The notes: a model not told the origin generated them from the letters alone. Shown: positions 1-8,851, counted from the stretch's first letter. The stretch is 64,000 nt of DNA from Mortierella sp. BCC40632 (GCA_011634665.1 WAEK01000033.1:46667-110666); one strand, 5' to 3'. A program made the numbers and translations.

Positions 1-1
1 T

Positions 2-271
2 GGATTTTTTGGTAAAACCCATTCTGAGGAAACTAAAACTCTTATGAAAGCTGCTGCAGCTAACAGAGAAAAACCTCCTGTTACTGGTATTGAAGTTGAG
101 ATTACAGATCTTGAGACTAATATAACAACTAAGTATGATTCTGTTCGATTAGCTGCCAAAGCTATTAATTCAGATATTAAAACATTACTACGTCGGGAGA
201 AATCTCAATTAGAAAAAGGTATTAATACACCTTATAGAGGTAGATTTATGATAGTTATTAGAAGATCTTAA
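2..271 (+). CDS. GIY-YIG endonuclease, C-terminal part (cut by window edge)
   Basis: The reading frame is open from base 2 and ends at TAA 271. It starts in a NUMOD3-type DNA-binding repeat (FFGKTHSEETK) and ends in a helix-turn-helix-like tail (around VRLAAKAINSD) and RGRFMIVIRRS. This is the usual C-terminal half of the GIY-YIG homing endonucleases that recur across the window; the catalytic domain would lie before base 1. The tail differs from the other copies, which mostly end in KQWILSS, so it belongs to another subfamily. Whether the full gene is intact cannot be judged here. Confidence 0.7.
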   Translation, partial: GFFGKTHSEETKTLMKAAAANREKPPVTGIEVEITDLETNITTKYDSVRLAAKAINSDIKTLLRREKSQLEKGINTPYRGRFMIVIRRS

Positions 272-364
272 GTCTATTAGTTTAGGTTGGTTTTTATTTC
301 CAACAAAGGGAATTACTTTATTTATATATATATTTAATAGTGAGTGTAGTAATGTATTAACATT

Positions 365-1076
365 ATGAGGGTTGGCGGTGGGTCACTTCCTTTTTTTTTT
401 TGCTTTAATGATGGCGTTCTTATTATTATACTCATAATGATATTAACAAAATCCCCCTTAATTCTTCCAATTGTCTCCTTAATTTTTATAATCTTTATCT
501 CACTTCTTAAAATAATTATTGTCTCCTTACAATGGAATTTATCAAATTTACTATAATTTTTTCCTGATAGTTATGAACAATTATATCCTTTATGTTCACT
601 TTTATTTGTTTTACCTGTCGGTGTTAAATCTTATGAAAATGCTGATTCACAAAAATTAGCTATTTTAACCGACAACAAAGGCAAAGCTGGGATTTATCAA
701 TGGTCTCATAAAGGTTCAAGTCTAAAATATGTTGGTAGTGCTGTTGATTTAGGAAAAAGATTGTATGATTATTTTTTATTATCTTATTTACTTAATCCTA
801 ATAAGAGAAGCTATATTTATAAAGCTCCCTCCGGGCGCTCCGCCCGGGGGGTGCCCCCCCCCCCTGGGGAGCTTTACTTAAAGATGGACATTCTGCATTT
901 AGACTAACTATTCTTGAGCATATTGATATAACTAATCTTTCTAAAGAGGACTCAAGAAAATTAATATTAGCACGGGAACAATTTTATATAGATAAAATAC
1001 AACCTAAATATAATATACTTTCTATAGCAGGAAATTCATTAGGGTTCAAGCATTTAGAAGAGACTAAAAACAATTA
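365..1076 (+). pseudogene. GIY-YIG endonuclease pseudogene with GC-palindrome insertion
   Basis: A hydrophobic leader (365-556) is followed, in another frame, by a recognisable GIY-YIG domain: NADSQKLAILTDNKGKAGIY, then KYVGSAVDLGKRL, later LAREQFYIDKIQPKYNILS and AGNSLGFKHLEE. It is broken between leader and domain, again by a GC-rich palindrome at 823-873 whose net length shifts the frame, and it stops abruptly in a poly-G run near 1076 with no NUMOD repeats or tail. The family cuts DNA to promote homing of its element; this copy is dead. The leader plus NADxxKxxIL linker matches the N-terminus of the intact copies. Confidence 0.75.
823..873. repeat. GC-rich palindromic insertion, AGCT-flanked, copy 1
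   Basis: The sequence begins AGCTCCCTCCGGGCGCTCCG, passes through runs of G and C, and ends TGGGGAGCT, so the two ends can pair into long hairpins. It interrupts a GIY-YIG reading frame between codons for ...YIYKA and LLKDGHSAF, just after AAAGCT. Related copies lie at 5057, 34587, 37973, 38390 and 54945. Confidence 0.85.
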
Positions 1077-1240
1077 AGTGAGTTAAAAAAAGGGGGGGGG
1101 GAGAGGAATCGAACCAATAATTCTAATACTATAACTCTCCCAAAAATGATAAACCCTAAGCTTAATGAATAAATCAGTTCGATTGCCCTCTCCCCTGGGG
1201 GGCAAATATTTATAAGATTTATTCTTATAAAATAATAAAA

Positions 1241-1312
1241 GCGCGGATGATAGAATCGAACTATCAATACAAGATCATGAGTCTTATGTGCTGACCTTTA
1301 CACTAATCCACA
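1241..1312 (-). tRNA. trnM: tRNA-Met(CAU)
   Basis: A full cloverleaf can be drawn on the minus strand. The acceptor stem TGTGGAT/ATCCGCG uses two G-U pairs, the D stem is GTG/CAC, and the anticodon stem TAAGA/TCTTG encloses the loop CTCATGA (anticodon CAT). The T arm is GATAG-TTCGATT-CTATC. Whether it is the initiator or elongator form cannot be decided. A truncated second copy lies at 3362-3413. Confidence 0.8.
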
Positions 1313-1422
1313 TTTATATATTTAAAAAAATAATTTGTGTAACATATTAAGAATTAAGTTTTTATACTATTATTCTCCTTATATATTAAAGTATTAGAAT
1401 TCTTTATTTTAGTAACGCCGAT

Positions 1423-1660
1423 ACCATTAGCTTCTCTTTATTTATCAACAATCTTTCCTTCGGGACGATTAGCTGTTTATATATTTCATCCGGCTGCGCG
1501 TATTTTTCAATTATAGAGTTCAATTATATGGACGGTTAAATCAACTAACTTTTTATCAATTAAATTTTGATATATTTTTAAAAATCCTTCTCATTTGCCT
1601 TCTTTGTGTGCTTGCATATGAAGAAGAGGGTGGTTTTTCTTTTATAGAAGAATCTGCATT
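1423..1660 (+). repeat. About 240-bp inverted duplication, partner at 24232-24470
   Basis: This block recurs almost unchanged on the minus strand at 24232-24470. Both copies hold an open stretch ending LLCVLAYEEEGGFSFIEE. Here the frame runs on to SAFGSIKVAWYKI and a stop near 1694; in the 24-kb copy it is joined in frame to a GIY-YIG endonuclease. The parent gene is not recognised. A CCGGCTGCGC mini-insertion sits in both copies near 1491. Confidence 0.8.
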
Positions 1661-1710
1661 CGGAAGTATAAAAGTAGCCTGGTATAAAATTTAATAAGAT
1701 ATCATTACCT

Positions 1711-1815
1711 AAGGGGGGGTGTTCACACCTATTAGTAATGAACTGCAAGATGCAGTGAGTCTAATACTACATTAGGATAAACACTTAAAATTAAAGAAAC
1801 AATGAAGAAAAAACT
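1711..1815 (-). pseudogene. nad4: Displaced nad4 3' end (third copy)
   Basis: Read on the minus strand, this gives a nad4 C-terminus: a region like FFIVSLILSVYPNVVLDS, then LHL..., ending LIGVNTP in the tract GAACACCCCCCC. It matches the nad4 ends at 44.6 and 45.7 kb at nearly every codon but has small indels. It follows directly downstream, on the same strand, of the LAGLIDADG gene at 1836-2548, which is the order expected if an endonuclease element inserted at the end of nad4 and pushed the old 3' end away. Confidence 0.7.
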
Positions 1816-1835
1816 CTCGTCTAATTATATCTTAA

Positions 1836-2548
1836 TTAATCTGCGAGTTTATACATCATTGATGAATGGAAATAAGGGGTAACAAGAGCTCTAAATTTTG
1901 TCATTGAGTCTGACTTAATGTAGATTCTATACCGATCTTTACTTTTCTTGTGAGATGTACAATTTAAATTTAAGTTTTCCTTTAAAACCTTAATTAATAA
2001 TTGAACTTCTTCAAAAGTGAAAGAGTGTGTACAAAATGTAAAACCTGAATCCTTCTTAGCTCCATCATCCATTGCCCAATATGCTAAAGATCTCGCAGTT
2101 AAAAGTTCACCAATATTTAAAGGTATTATTTTAACTTTATCCTTATAGAATAAATCATGATAATAATTAAAACAAGGCAAAGAATAAGAATAAAAAAGGA
2201 TTCTACTATAAATCTTACCTGTTCTAAAATTAGGTTTTCGATCACTATACTTAAGCCCAGAATTACAATAGTCTTTAAATAAATCATATAAATGTATTAT
2301 ATATGCTTCATTTATTAAGCCTTGCTCAAACTGTAAAGCATTTAACCCTTTAGGCATTTTACGAATATATAAATCCCCTAAACAAACACCAATTATTACT
2401 TCATGTAGATCAGAGGGTACAGTAAAAGAATTTCTTTCCTCTTTAGTAATTCTTTTAGAACTATAAAACCGATTAACAAAACCAGCACTTTTAACAAAAC
2501 CTGCACTAATAAATTTAAAAACTGTAAATATGTTAGACTTGAACTTTC
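1836..2548 (-). CDS. LAGLIDADG homing endonuclease
   Basis: The frame is open from about 2548 to the stop at 1836; the first ATG in it is at 2357, but homology continues upstream (SKRITKEERNSFTVPSDLHE, then the first motif VIIGVCLGDLYI), so translation probably starts earlier or from a fusion. The second motif is SLAYWAMDDGAKKDSGF, with both acidic residues present (GD and DDG). The end MYKLAD matches the cox2- and nad6-linked copies (MYKLAT, MYKIAG). This LAGLIDADG_2-type family nicks intronless or element-free alleles to spread its host element. Upstream, minus-strand bases 2540-2620 match the start of the rnl intron, so a group I intron 5' part is also present. Confidence 0.8.
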
Positions 2549-2675
2549 TAGATCATGTCAATTAAGACATGATTTGTATTAAACTATCTTTTAATCAATT
2601 CTTGCTAAATAAATTTTTCCGGGAATTAAAAATTCCCTCGAATCTGAAATATTATTATCAGTCTTTGTTCCCATT

Positions 2676-3394
2676 ATGATTTATTCTAATGAAAATTTAA
2701 ACAAATCAACTATTTTATCAGATAATAAAGATAAAGCTGCTATTTATATGTGGACTCATAACTTATCTGGTAAAAGATATGTTGGTAGTGCTGTAAATTT
2801 TTCTAACCGAATAAATAATTATTTTAAAAAAGGCTATCTAGAGCGTAATAAAACTATGTATATTTACAATGCTTTACTTGTTCACGGTTATTCGGCATTT
2901 ACTCTTACAATCTTGGAATATATAGATATTACTAATTTATCTAAAGAAGATGCTAAAATTTTAATTCTTGGGCGAGAACAGTTTTATCTTGATATTATAT
3001 TTTCGGTAGATGAACCTAATACTTACAATATACTTAAAGTTGCAGGCTCTTCCTTAGGTTACAAACACACTGAGAAATCTTTAAAAAAACTGGTAAAGAT
3101 CATCATATGTTCGGTAAAACAGGTGAGAACCATCCTTTCTTTGGTAGAAATCATTCTTCAGAAACAATCGCTAAAATTAGTATTTCTAAAGGAGGAGGAA
3201 CTATTTATGTTTATGATTCCAAGGGTTCACTTGTAAATAATTTTAATTCTACTAGAGAAGCAGGGAAGTTCTTTAATTGTTCCCATGTATTAATATATAA
3301 ATATCTTAAGAATGGGAAATTGTTTAAAAAACAATGGATATTATCTACACCCCCCCTCGGTACGGATGATATTCTAATGAGTCTTATGTGTTAA
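2676..3394 (+). pseudogene. GIY-YIG endonuclease, frameshifted
   Basis: The first frame (2676-3236) holds the GIY-YIG domain (KAAIYMWTHNLSGKRYVGSA; then LILGREQFYLD; AGSSLGYKHTEKS). Homology then moves to another frame at about 3085-3100 (FGKTGENHPFFGRNHSSET, then the DNA-binding tail KLFKKQWILS) ending at 3394. One indel near a run of A explains the break, so this is either a recently inactivated gene or a sequence error. The end runs through a tract ACACCCCCCC, and a truncated tRNA-Met on the opposite strand overlaps the last codons. Confidence 0.75.
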
Positions 3395-3413
3395 CCATTA
3401 CACTAATCCACAT
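3362..3413 (-). pseudogene. Truncated tRNA-Met copy
   Basis: On the minus strand, 3413 down to about 3375 repeats the 5' part of tRNA-Met at 1241-1312 (acceptor TGTGGAT, D arm, anticodon CAT). The 3' side of the anticodon arm and the T arm are lost; only ATCATCCG of the acceptor remains. It abuts the GIY-YIG remnant and a poly-C tract. Confidence 0.7.
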
Positions 3414-3852
3414 AATTATTTTCAAGGGAAGATTATTGGTTTACCGTGAATCTTCCTTCCGTATTAATTCTAATAACTATAGATAAATATTTTTTAATCC
3501 CGTTGGGCCCTCAGTGTCAGTAACGGGGGTTAGACAAATATACTATAAATCGAGCCCCGCGGCCCTCCGCAAACATGCGGAGTGGCCCCATTAACTAGAG
3601 GGGACATTTGTTAATTTATAAGTTATATGTTTTAATATTTATAATTGTTATAAGGTTATCATTAATCTTGATAAACATCCTGTTGGGCCCTTTCCTGTTT
3701 CTCGTCTGGAAATTGGCAATTTTTATTATATAATAATTAACTATATAAATCTAATTTTTAATTATTTTAGATAAGGTAATTTAAATTAGATTGTTCAAGT
3801 CTTTTCTAATATGAATAATAGATTAGGCATATTTTGTAATTTAAATCTTCTT
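3414..3852. other. Intergenic, with GC clusters
   Basis: No gene is recognised. Features: a CGTTGGGCCC-type element at 3503 joined to a segment (TCAGTGTCAGTAACGGGG) that recurs near 32660; a GC palindrome at 3556-3592 built around CTCCGCAAACATGCGGAG, whose core is seen again at 62930; and a second GTTGGGCCC at 3683. Confidence 0.6.
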
Positions 3853-3925
3853 GGGAATGTAACTTAATTGGTAAAGTACTAAGCTTTTATCTTATCAAAT
3901 CAGAGTTCGAGTCTCTGCGTTCTCA
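3853..3925 (+). tRNA. trnK: tRNA-Lys(UUU), copy 1
   Basis: The acceptor GGGAATG pairs with CGTTCTC, followed by discriminator A. The D arm is ACTT/AAGT, the anticodon stem TAAG/CTTA encloses CTTTTAT (anticodon TTT), and the T arm is CAGAG-TTCGAGT-CTCTG. A second, similar gene is at 5523-5595, so this window has two tRNA-Lys of the same anticodon. Confidence 0.8.
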
Positions 3926-4070
3926 TTTATCTCTTTTCTATATCTATATCTATAAATCTTATATTAAACATTATACCCGGAGATTATATATGATAATTAT
4001 ATAACATAATATAATAAATATTATTATTTAGTCCTTTTTGGAGGGGGGAAGACTCGAACCAATTTAATAA

Positions 4071-4188
4071 AATCTTTCTCTTTTTATTAGCGAAGCCAAT
4101 ATTCTGGAAGCAAAAGATAAAGAATAATTATATTAAGGCTAGGATTTATTCTTAAAAGGTTATTTATTTTTAATTTATTCACCTTTAA
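4071..4188 (+). repeat. Copy of the nad6 5' leader
   Basis: Bases 4071-4188 repeat 6250-6366, the region just before nad6, almost exactly (shared core TTTTTATTAGCGAAGCCAAT, then GGAAGCAAAAGATAAAGAAT, down to ATTCACC). Here the copy ends only about a dozen bases before the ATG of an intact GIY-YIG gene (4200). The simplest reading is that the endonuclease gene acquired the transcription or translation leader of nad6. Confidence 0.8.
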
Positions 4189-4199
4189 ACCTTTAAAAT

Positions 4200-5204
4200 A
4201 TGAACTTAATATTTTCATACAATACAAATTTATTAGAGATCCTTGATTTTTCATCATTGTTGTTAATTGTGCCTGTTATAGTTTATTCTAATGCTGAGAC
4301 AGAGAAATCAAAAATTTTATTAGATAATAAAAAAAAAGCTGGGATCTATCTGTGGAAACATATAAAAACAGATAGAATTTATGTTGGTTCTGCCTTTGAT
4401 CTATCTATACGATTAAAGTATTACTATAATAATAATTATTTAGAGTGTAATAAAACTATGTATATCTGTAATGCTCTTCAAGTGCACGGACATTCTTTGT
4501 TTTCTTTAGAGATTCTTGAGTATATATCAATCACAAATCTATCAAAAAAAGAAGCACGTAAATTAATTCTTTCTAGGGAACAGTATTATATAGATTCTCT
4601 TGAGCCTAAATATAACATTAATCCAATTGCAGGATCTCGATTAGGAGCACAGCATACTGAGGATACTTTAGTAAAAATGAGTGAAGCAAAAATTGGTAAT
4701 AGTAATCCAATGTATGGTAAGACTGGTAAATTAAATCCGATGTTTGGTAAATCGCATTCTTCTGATACTAAAGCTAAAATTAGTTTAGCTAATATAGGTA
4801 AATTAATCTCAATAGAGACTAAAGCGAAAATGAGTGAAGCCTTGTCTGGTGAGAATAATCCTTTATTTGGTAGAACTCATGCTGAAAAATCAATAGCTTT
4901 AATGAGCGAAGCCATGACAGGTGTGAATTATACTATGTTTGGAAAATCTCATTCAGTTGAGACTAAAGCTAAAATTAGTGCAACACAAGGAACTGCTATT
5001 CTTGTATATGATTTAGACAAATCTACTCTTACCTATACTTTTCTTTCAGCTTTTAAAGCTCCCCAGGGGGGGGGCACCCCCCGGGCGGAGCGCCCGGAGG
5101 GAGCAGGAAAATTTTTTAATGTAACTCATTCTACTATTCTAAGATATGCTAGGAATGGTAAATTGTTTAAAGAACAATGGTATTTATCTTTATCAAAAAT
5201 TTAA
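4200..5204 (+). CDS. GIY-YIG homing endonuclease, intact (334 aa)
   Basis: The protein has a hydrophobic N-terminus (residues 1-30), a GIY-YIG catalytic domain at about 45-150 (GIY at 48-50, YVG at 61-63, the REQYYID segment with the expected Glu at 127, YNIN with the expected Asn at 139), then several NUMOD3-type repeats (NPMYGKTGKLNPMFGKSHSS and similar), and a C-terminal helix-turn-helix-like tail ending KEQWYLSLSK. GIY-YIG enzymes make site-specific cuts that drive homing. A GC-rich palindrome inside the tail (5057-5104) adds about 15 Pro/Gly/Arg-rich residues in frame without breaking the gene. The ATG lies directly after a copied nad6 leader, which supports this start. Confidence 0.9.
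   Translation: MNLIFSYNTNLLEILDFSSLLLIVPVIVYSNAETEKSKILLDNKKKAGIYLWKHIKTDRIYVGSAFDLSIRLKYYYNNNYLECNKTMYICNALQVHGHSLFSLEILEYISITNLSKKEARKLILSREQYYIDSLEPKYNINPIAGSRLGAQHTEDTLVKMSEAKIGNSNPMYGKTGKLNPMFGKSHSSDTKAKISLANIGKLISIETKAKMSEALSGENNPLFGRTHAEKSIALMSEAMTGVNYTMFGKSHSVETKAKISATQGTAILVYDLDKSTLTYTFLSAFKAPQGGGTPRAERPEGAGKFFNVTHSTILRYARNGKLFKEQWYLSLSKI
5057..5104. repeat. GC-rich palindromic insertion, AGCT-flanked, copy 2 (in frame)
   Basis: Reverse-complement orientation of copy 1. It begins AGCTCCCCAGG and ends GGAGGGAGC, interrupting codons for SAFKA|AGKFF in the 334-aa GIY-YIG gene. The insertion keeps the reading frame. Confidence 0.85.
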
Positions 5205-5300
5205 AAAAGTTAACTCAGATGAGGGATAGAAGGGAACTATCCCGTGTGACAATACGTTATCTCGTGTGACAACACGTTAACACCCACCGCCCCTGTCTGT
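5205..5300 (+). other. GIY-YIG 3' tail with hairpins
   Basis: After the stop comes AAAAAAGTTAACTCAGAT, then GGATAG...CTATCC that can form a stem, two near-repeats of CGTGTGACAATACGTTA, and an AACACCC junction at about 5279. A matching tail (reverse complement) follows the GIY-YIG remnant at 38160-38240, so the tail travels with the gene. Confidence 0.6.
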
Positions 5301-5522
5301 ATCGGGCCCCCATTACACAGCCATACTGAATTATAGAGCATTTTTTTATTATTATCATTAAGAACTACATGAAGTAATTTTATGTTATATAAATACAGTA
5401 TTGACATATGAAATAAATATATAGTTATAGCTTAGTATTAAATTTTAGTAAAAGGTTTGATTCTACTTTATAGTGATTTTTAATATTACCAGCCCGAAGC
5501 GAGGAGGGCTTACCTCAAATTT

Positions 5523-5595
5523 GAGAATGTAACTTAATTGGTAAAGTAACTAGTTTTTATTTAGTAATATCGGAGTTCGAGTCTCTGCGTTCTCA
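5523..5595 (+). tRNA. trnK: tRNA-Lys(UUU), copy 2
   Basis: The acceptor GAGAATG/CGTTCTC has discriminator A. The D arm is ACTT/AAGT, the anticodon stem ACTAG/TTAGT encloses TTTTTAT (anticodon TTT), and the T arm is CGGAG-TTCGAGT-CTCTG. It differs from copy 1 (3853-3925) mainly in the anticodon arm. Confidence 0.8.
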
Positions 5596-6249
5596 CTAGA
5601 TTCATTAAATGAATCTATATAACTATATATAACTATATATGACTATATTTATAAAAAATAAATCTTATAATAAAAGATCTATCCGGGATATTAATAAATT
5701 ATTTATTAAAAACATCTTATTTTCTTATTTAAATTAGATGATCAGCCTCCTCCCGAAGGGAGGGGGCCCCCCTGCGGGGAGCCTCTTTGGGGTTAATTGA
5801 GGGATTCGAAGAATTGATCAGCGACGTTGCCATAGATCTTTCTATGCAATAAGCTATCAGATTTGCTAAGGATCAAAATTAATAAATTAATATTGACTAC
5901 TCTCTCTCTCTGAGAATGAATATACCGATAAAAGATCTATAAGACCTTAAATAATATAATAATACTTATTCCCAAAGGGGCTGATTATTATTTTTTCACA
6001 AAACCTCTGACTACTTTATTTGATCAATAATAAATTTTTTTTATTTATTTAAATAAGCCTGCTTAAATAAAGTAGTATGCCTTATATACAAAAAATAAAA
6101 CTTGATTAATTAACTTTTATAATGATAATTACTTGTTTAACAAGAGACTAATTCAAGTTTCTGTTCTTCGGGCTGAAACACCCTGAGTTTCTATAGATAA
6201 ATAGTAAGTAACTTTTCATATATAAGTGGGGTCCAACCAGGATTAGTGA
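5596..6249. other. Intergenic
   Basis: No gene is recognised. A GC hairpin (CCTCCTCCCGAAGGGAGG) lies at 5747-5764. On the minus strand, 5795-5875 has a T-loop-like TTCGAAT and paired segments, but no complete tRNA can be folded. Confidence 0.5.
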
Positions 6250-6366
6250 GATCTTTTTCTTTTTATTAGCGAAGCCAATATTCTGGAAGCAAAAGATAAA
6301 GAATAATTATCTAAGGCTAGGATTTATATATTTTGGTTATTGATTATTAAATTAATTCACCATTAC
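6250..6366 (+). promoter_or_regulatory. nad6 leader (duplicated at 4071-4188)
   Basis: Conserved block just upstream of nad6. It contains the segment GCGAAGCCAATATTCTGGAA and is flanked by AGATAAAGAATAATTAT; it probably includes transcript leader or promoter. Its copy upstream of a GIY-YIG gene suggests that it is sufficient to express a downstream ORF (inference). Confidence 0.5.
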
Positions 6367-6386
6367 CAGGAGCTCTAAATAAAAAA

Positions 6387-7025
6387 ATGAATATCTTATT
6401 ACATTTATTAACATTCACTTCTATTCTATCAGCCCTTTTAGTTATTACTGCTAGAAGTCCTATAGTTTCGATATTGTTCTTAATAGCAGTATTTATAAAT
6501 ATAGCTGGTTACTTAATTTTATTAGGTATTAATTTTATTGCCTTAGCTTATATAATGGTCTACATCGGGGCCATCGCAATATTATTCCTTTTTGTAATTA
6601 TGATGCTAAATGTACGTTTAACAGAGATTAATCAAATAGGAGCTAATTATAGTAAAAATGTGCCATTAGCAGTTATAATTGCATCAGCATTAAGTTACTT
6701 AATAACATCTAACTCTTCTTTATCTAAATTAGATAATGTTTATTTAATTTCAACTATTTTTGATAAATTAAATTATTTGTTCTTAGGTATTAACTCTTCA
6801 GATAATACTGTCTATACTGGATTTAATGCAATTTACAATAATATTTTTGTTAATTACGATCAAATCCAAGCAGTAGGTGGGATTATGTATTCTACTTATG
6901 GATTGTATTTAGTTCTTGCTTCGTTCATTTTATTATTAGCTATGTTAGGTCCTATCATTATCACGTTAGATAACCCTCAAAAAGTGTCTAACACCCCCCC
7001 CCTAGTAAATCTTTTAATTTATTAA
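6387..7025 (+). CDS. nad6: NADH dehydrogenase subunit 6
   Basis: 212 codons as read. Hydrophobic throughout, with the nad6 signature in the N-terminal half (SPIVSILFLIAVFINIAGYL, then YIMVYIGAIAILFLFVIMML). It is a membrane subunit of respiratory complex I. The C-terminal helix (GLYLVLASFILLLAMLGPII) is complete; the following ...NPQKVSNTPPLVN lies across a run of nine C at 6994-7002 and looks like added sequence. In the -1 frame the run leads directly into a LAGLIDADG ORF, so the native stop has probably been replaced by an element. The start is taken at the ATG after the leader 6250-6366. Confidence 0.9.
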   Translation: MNILLHLLTFTSILSALLVITARSPIVSILFLIAVFINIAGYLILLGINFIALAYIMVYIGAIAILFLFVIMMLNVRLTEINQIGANYSKNVPLAVIIASALSYLITSNSSLSKLDNVYLISTIFDKLNYLFLGINSSDNTVYTGFNAIYNNIFVNYDQIQAVGGIMYSTYGLYLVLASFILLLAMLGPIIITLDNPQKVSNTPPLVNLLIY

Positions 7026-7699
7026 AGAATAAGGAAAATAATTTAGGTGTTCTTCGTCGACATTATAGTACTAAAAGACTAACTAAAGTTGAAAAGGATT
7101 CTTTCTCTGTACCTCAATATTTAGATGAAGTAATAATTGGTTGTACTCTCGCCGATATTCATATACGTTATATTCCTAAAGGGATAAATCCAAGATTAGA
7201 GTTTTCACAAGGTATAGTTAATGAATTATATCTTTTTCATTTATATGATTTATTCAAGGATTTTTGTCCTTCTTCACCTAAATATAGTCACCCTAAACCT
7301 GATAAACGTACAGGAAAAATATATAGTAAAATAATTTTTTATACTTATTCTTTACCTTGCTTTAAGTATTATCATTCTTTATTTTATGTGAATGGTGTAA
7401 AAATTATCCCTGACAATATAGGTGAAATATTAACACCTGTAAGTTTAGCGCATTGGGCAATGGGAGATGGATATAAGTCTAAATCAGGGTTTACTTTTAG
7501 TACAAACTCCTATACTCTTAGTGAAGTACAACTATTGGTTAAAGTTTTGAAAGATAAATTTGATTTAAATTGTACTATTCATAAAACTTCCGGGAAAGAT
7601 CAACATCTTATTTATATAGCAACTGGCTCAATGTCTAAATTTCGATCTTTAGTAACTCCACATTTCCATGAATCAATGATGTATAAAATTGCTGGCTAA
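7001..7699 (+). CDS. LAGLIDADG homing endonuclease joined to nad6 3' end
   Basis: Open from the poly-C run at the end of nad6 to TAA 7699, in a different frame from nad6. It contains SKSFNLLKNKENN, then KVEKDSFSVPQYLDE, first motif VIIGCTLADIHI (the expected Gly-Asp is Ala-Asp), a central FEQG-like SQGIVNELYLFHLYD, second motif SLAHWAMGDGYKSKSGF (Gly-Asp-Gly instead of Asp-Asp-Gly), and ends MYKIAG. No own start codon is obvious, so expression would need fusion with nad6 through slippage on the C run, or a GTG such as 7388. Paralogue of the 1836 and 49431 genes; both motifs carry substitutions, so activity is doubtful. Confidence 0.8.
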   Translation, partial: PSKSFNLLKNKENNLGVLRRHYSTKRLTKVEKDSFSVPQYLDEVIIGCTLADIHIRYIPKGINPRLEFSQGIVNELYLFHLYDLFKDFCPSSPKYSHPKPDKRTGKIYSKIIFYTYSLPCFKYYHSLFYVNGVKIIPDNIGEILTPVSLAHWAMGDGYKSKSGFTFSTNSYTLSEVQLLVKVLKDKFDLNCTIHKTSGKDQHLIYIATGSMSKFRSLVTPHFHESMMYKIAG

Positions 7700-7768
7700 T
7701 TATTATTTATGGTTTAATTGTGTGCCGAGGGAGCCACTCGCCGTTGGGCTCCCTTCTTTTTCTCATCT

Positions 7769-7805
7769 ATTATTCCGTTAGACTCTAAAAAGGAGTCTAA
7801 CACCC
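7769..7805. repeat. Hairpin followed by AACACCCCCC
   Basis: GTTAGACTC-TAAAAAG-GAGTCTAAC forms a 9-bp perfect stem, immediately followed by ACACCCCCC. It is the same arrangement, reversed, as the tails after the GIY-YIG genes at 29460 and 31245. Confidence 0.75.
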
Positions 7806-7829
7806 CCCTTACCGCGAAAGTGGCTCAAA

Positions 7830-8047
7830 TAAACTATTTAACAATATTAGTAGGGTTATCTTTTATTTTTTATTATTTTTCGAGATTTCTTCATTATTTT
7901 CTGAATTTGTTTTATCTATTTTTGTTCCAGTAATGATATATAAAAATGCTGATACGGACAGATCTCAGATCCTGTCGGATAACAAAGGGAAAACAGGGAT
8001 TTATATGTGGACCCATAATTCCTCAGGTAAAAGATATTCATCAGGGT
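7830..8047 (+). pseudogene. GIY-YIG N-terminal fragment
   Basis: A hydrophobic leader (VGLSFIFYYFSRF...) is followed, after a small frame change, by VMIYKNADTDRSQILSDNKG and KTGIYMWTHNSSGKRYS, the start of the family's catalytic domain. It is cut off at 8047 by unrelated G-rich sequence. It directly follows the AACACCCCCC junction at 7797. Confidence 0.75.
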
Positions 8048-8436
8048 AGCTTGGTGAGGGGGGGGGCCGAAGCTAAGTCCTGTAGGGTATATAGGGTATT
8101 ATTATGGAGAATAGGGGTAGATCGGCGTGAGATAAAATTAACGGGATTAAAAAAGTATAATTTAAATTCAGTATACTCATTATTATAAATATCTTCAATT
8201 ACATTAGATAAATCTCACACCACATATTCAAATTGGATTGTTTAATTGGTTCGAGTCCCCTCCCCGAAAGTTTTCATTAATACCTAGCTAATTGATAATC
8301 AACCTGCAAAATTTTATGCTAATAACAAAGAATCTAATTCTTAATTTATAAAAAGAATAAAGGAAAGCTAATATTTCTCTATAACTGTAAAATCAAATTA
8401 TAAAGATATCCTTTTAGTGTAATAGTTAAAAGTGAG
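8048..8436. other. Intergenic
   Basis: No gene is recognised. A T-arm-like piece (TTAATTGGTTCGAGTCCCCT) near 8241 resembles the isolated tRNA 3'-end fragments at 33712 and 37279. Confidence 0.4.
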
Positions 8437-8509
8437 TGGAGACAAAAAGACTCGAACTTTTCTCTTTAGTATGCAAAACTAATGTATTACCAAGATATAC
8501 AATGTCCCC
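8437..8509 (-). tRNA. trnA: tRNA-Ala(UGC)
   Basis: Minus strand. Acceptor GGGGACA/TGTCTCC with discriminator A, anticodon stem TTAGT/ACTAA around TTTGCAT (anticodon TGC), and T arm AAAAG-TTCGAGT-CTTTT. The cloverleaf is complete. Confidence 0.85.
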
Positions 8510-8544
8510 TTAATATTATAGTAGGGGCGGGGGTTTCTAGGGGA

Positions 8545-8845
8545 TAGGGGGTGATCATCACAACCCTACTTTAACCCATCACACACTTTTTAACCCTTTT
8601 TAATTTCTCTTTTTCTAGATTTCACTACACGCCCTTATGAGGGAAAAATATTTTTAGAGTATATCGCTCTCACAATTGTCAAGCATTCAACCCTTGGACA
8701 TATAATTTAAGAGGCTTCATATGTTTAAACCAATAATCCTAATATAATCATTACCCAACCACCGGGAAGGGGACAACCGTGATTTATAATGACATTATTA
8801 TCGCTTATAACTTGTGTTTCCTTCGCCTCCTTTTTATTCTAAAAA
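8545..8845 (+). repeat. Plasmid terminal-repeat copy (left type), truncated
   Basis: Shares AGATTTCACTACACGCCCTT with the ends at about 22000, and TTATGAGGGAAAAATATTTTT, CGCTCTCACAA and AATTTAAGAGG with the 13736-14050 end. It runs up to the gene-start consensus TTATCGCTTATAACTTGTG...CGCCTCCTTTTTA, which at 13998-14045 is the start of dpo. Here it is joined instead to the middle of an RNA polymerase gene, so the end is recombinant. Confidence 0.7.
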
Positions 8846-8851
8846 AAAATC

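Noticed and set aside
1098..1195. tRNA-Ser- or Tyr-like structure on the minus strand (GGGAGAG...CTCTCCC)
   Set aside because: The ends can pair and a TTCGATT loop is present, but the T stem is missing and no anticodon arm fits, so it is at best a relic.
7946..8188. 80-codon open frame
   Set aside because: It overlaps the GIY-YIG N-terminal fragment in another frame; not a gene.
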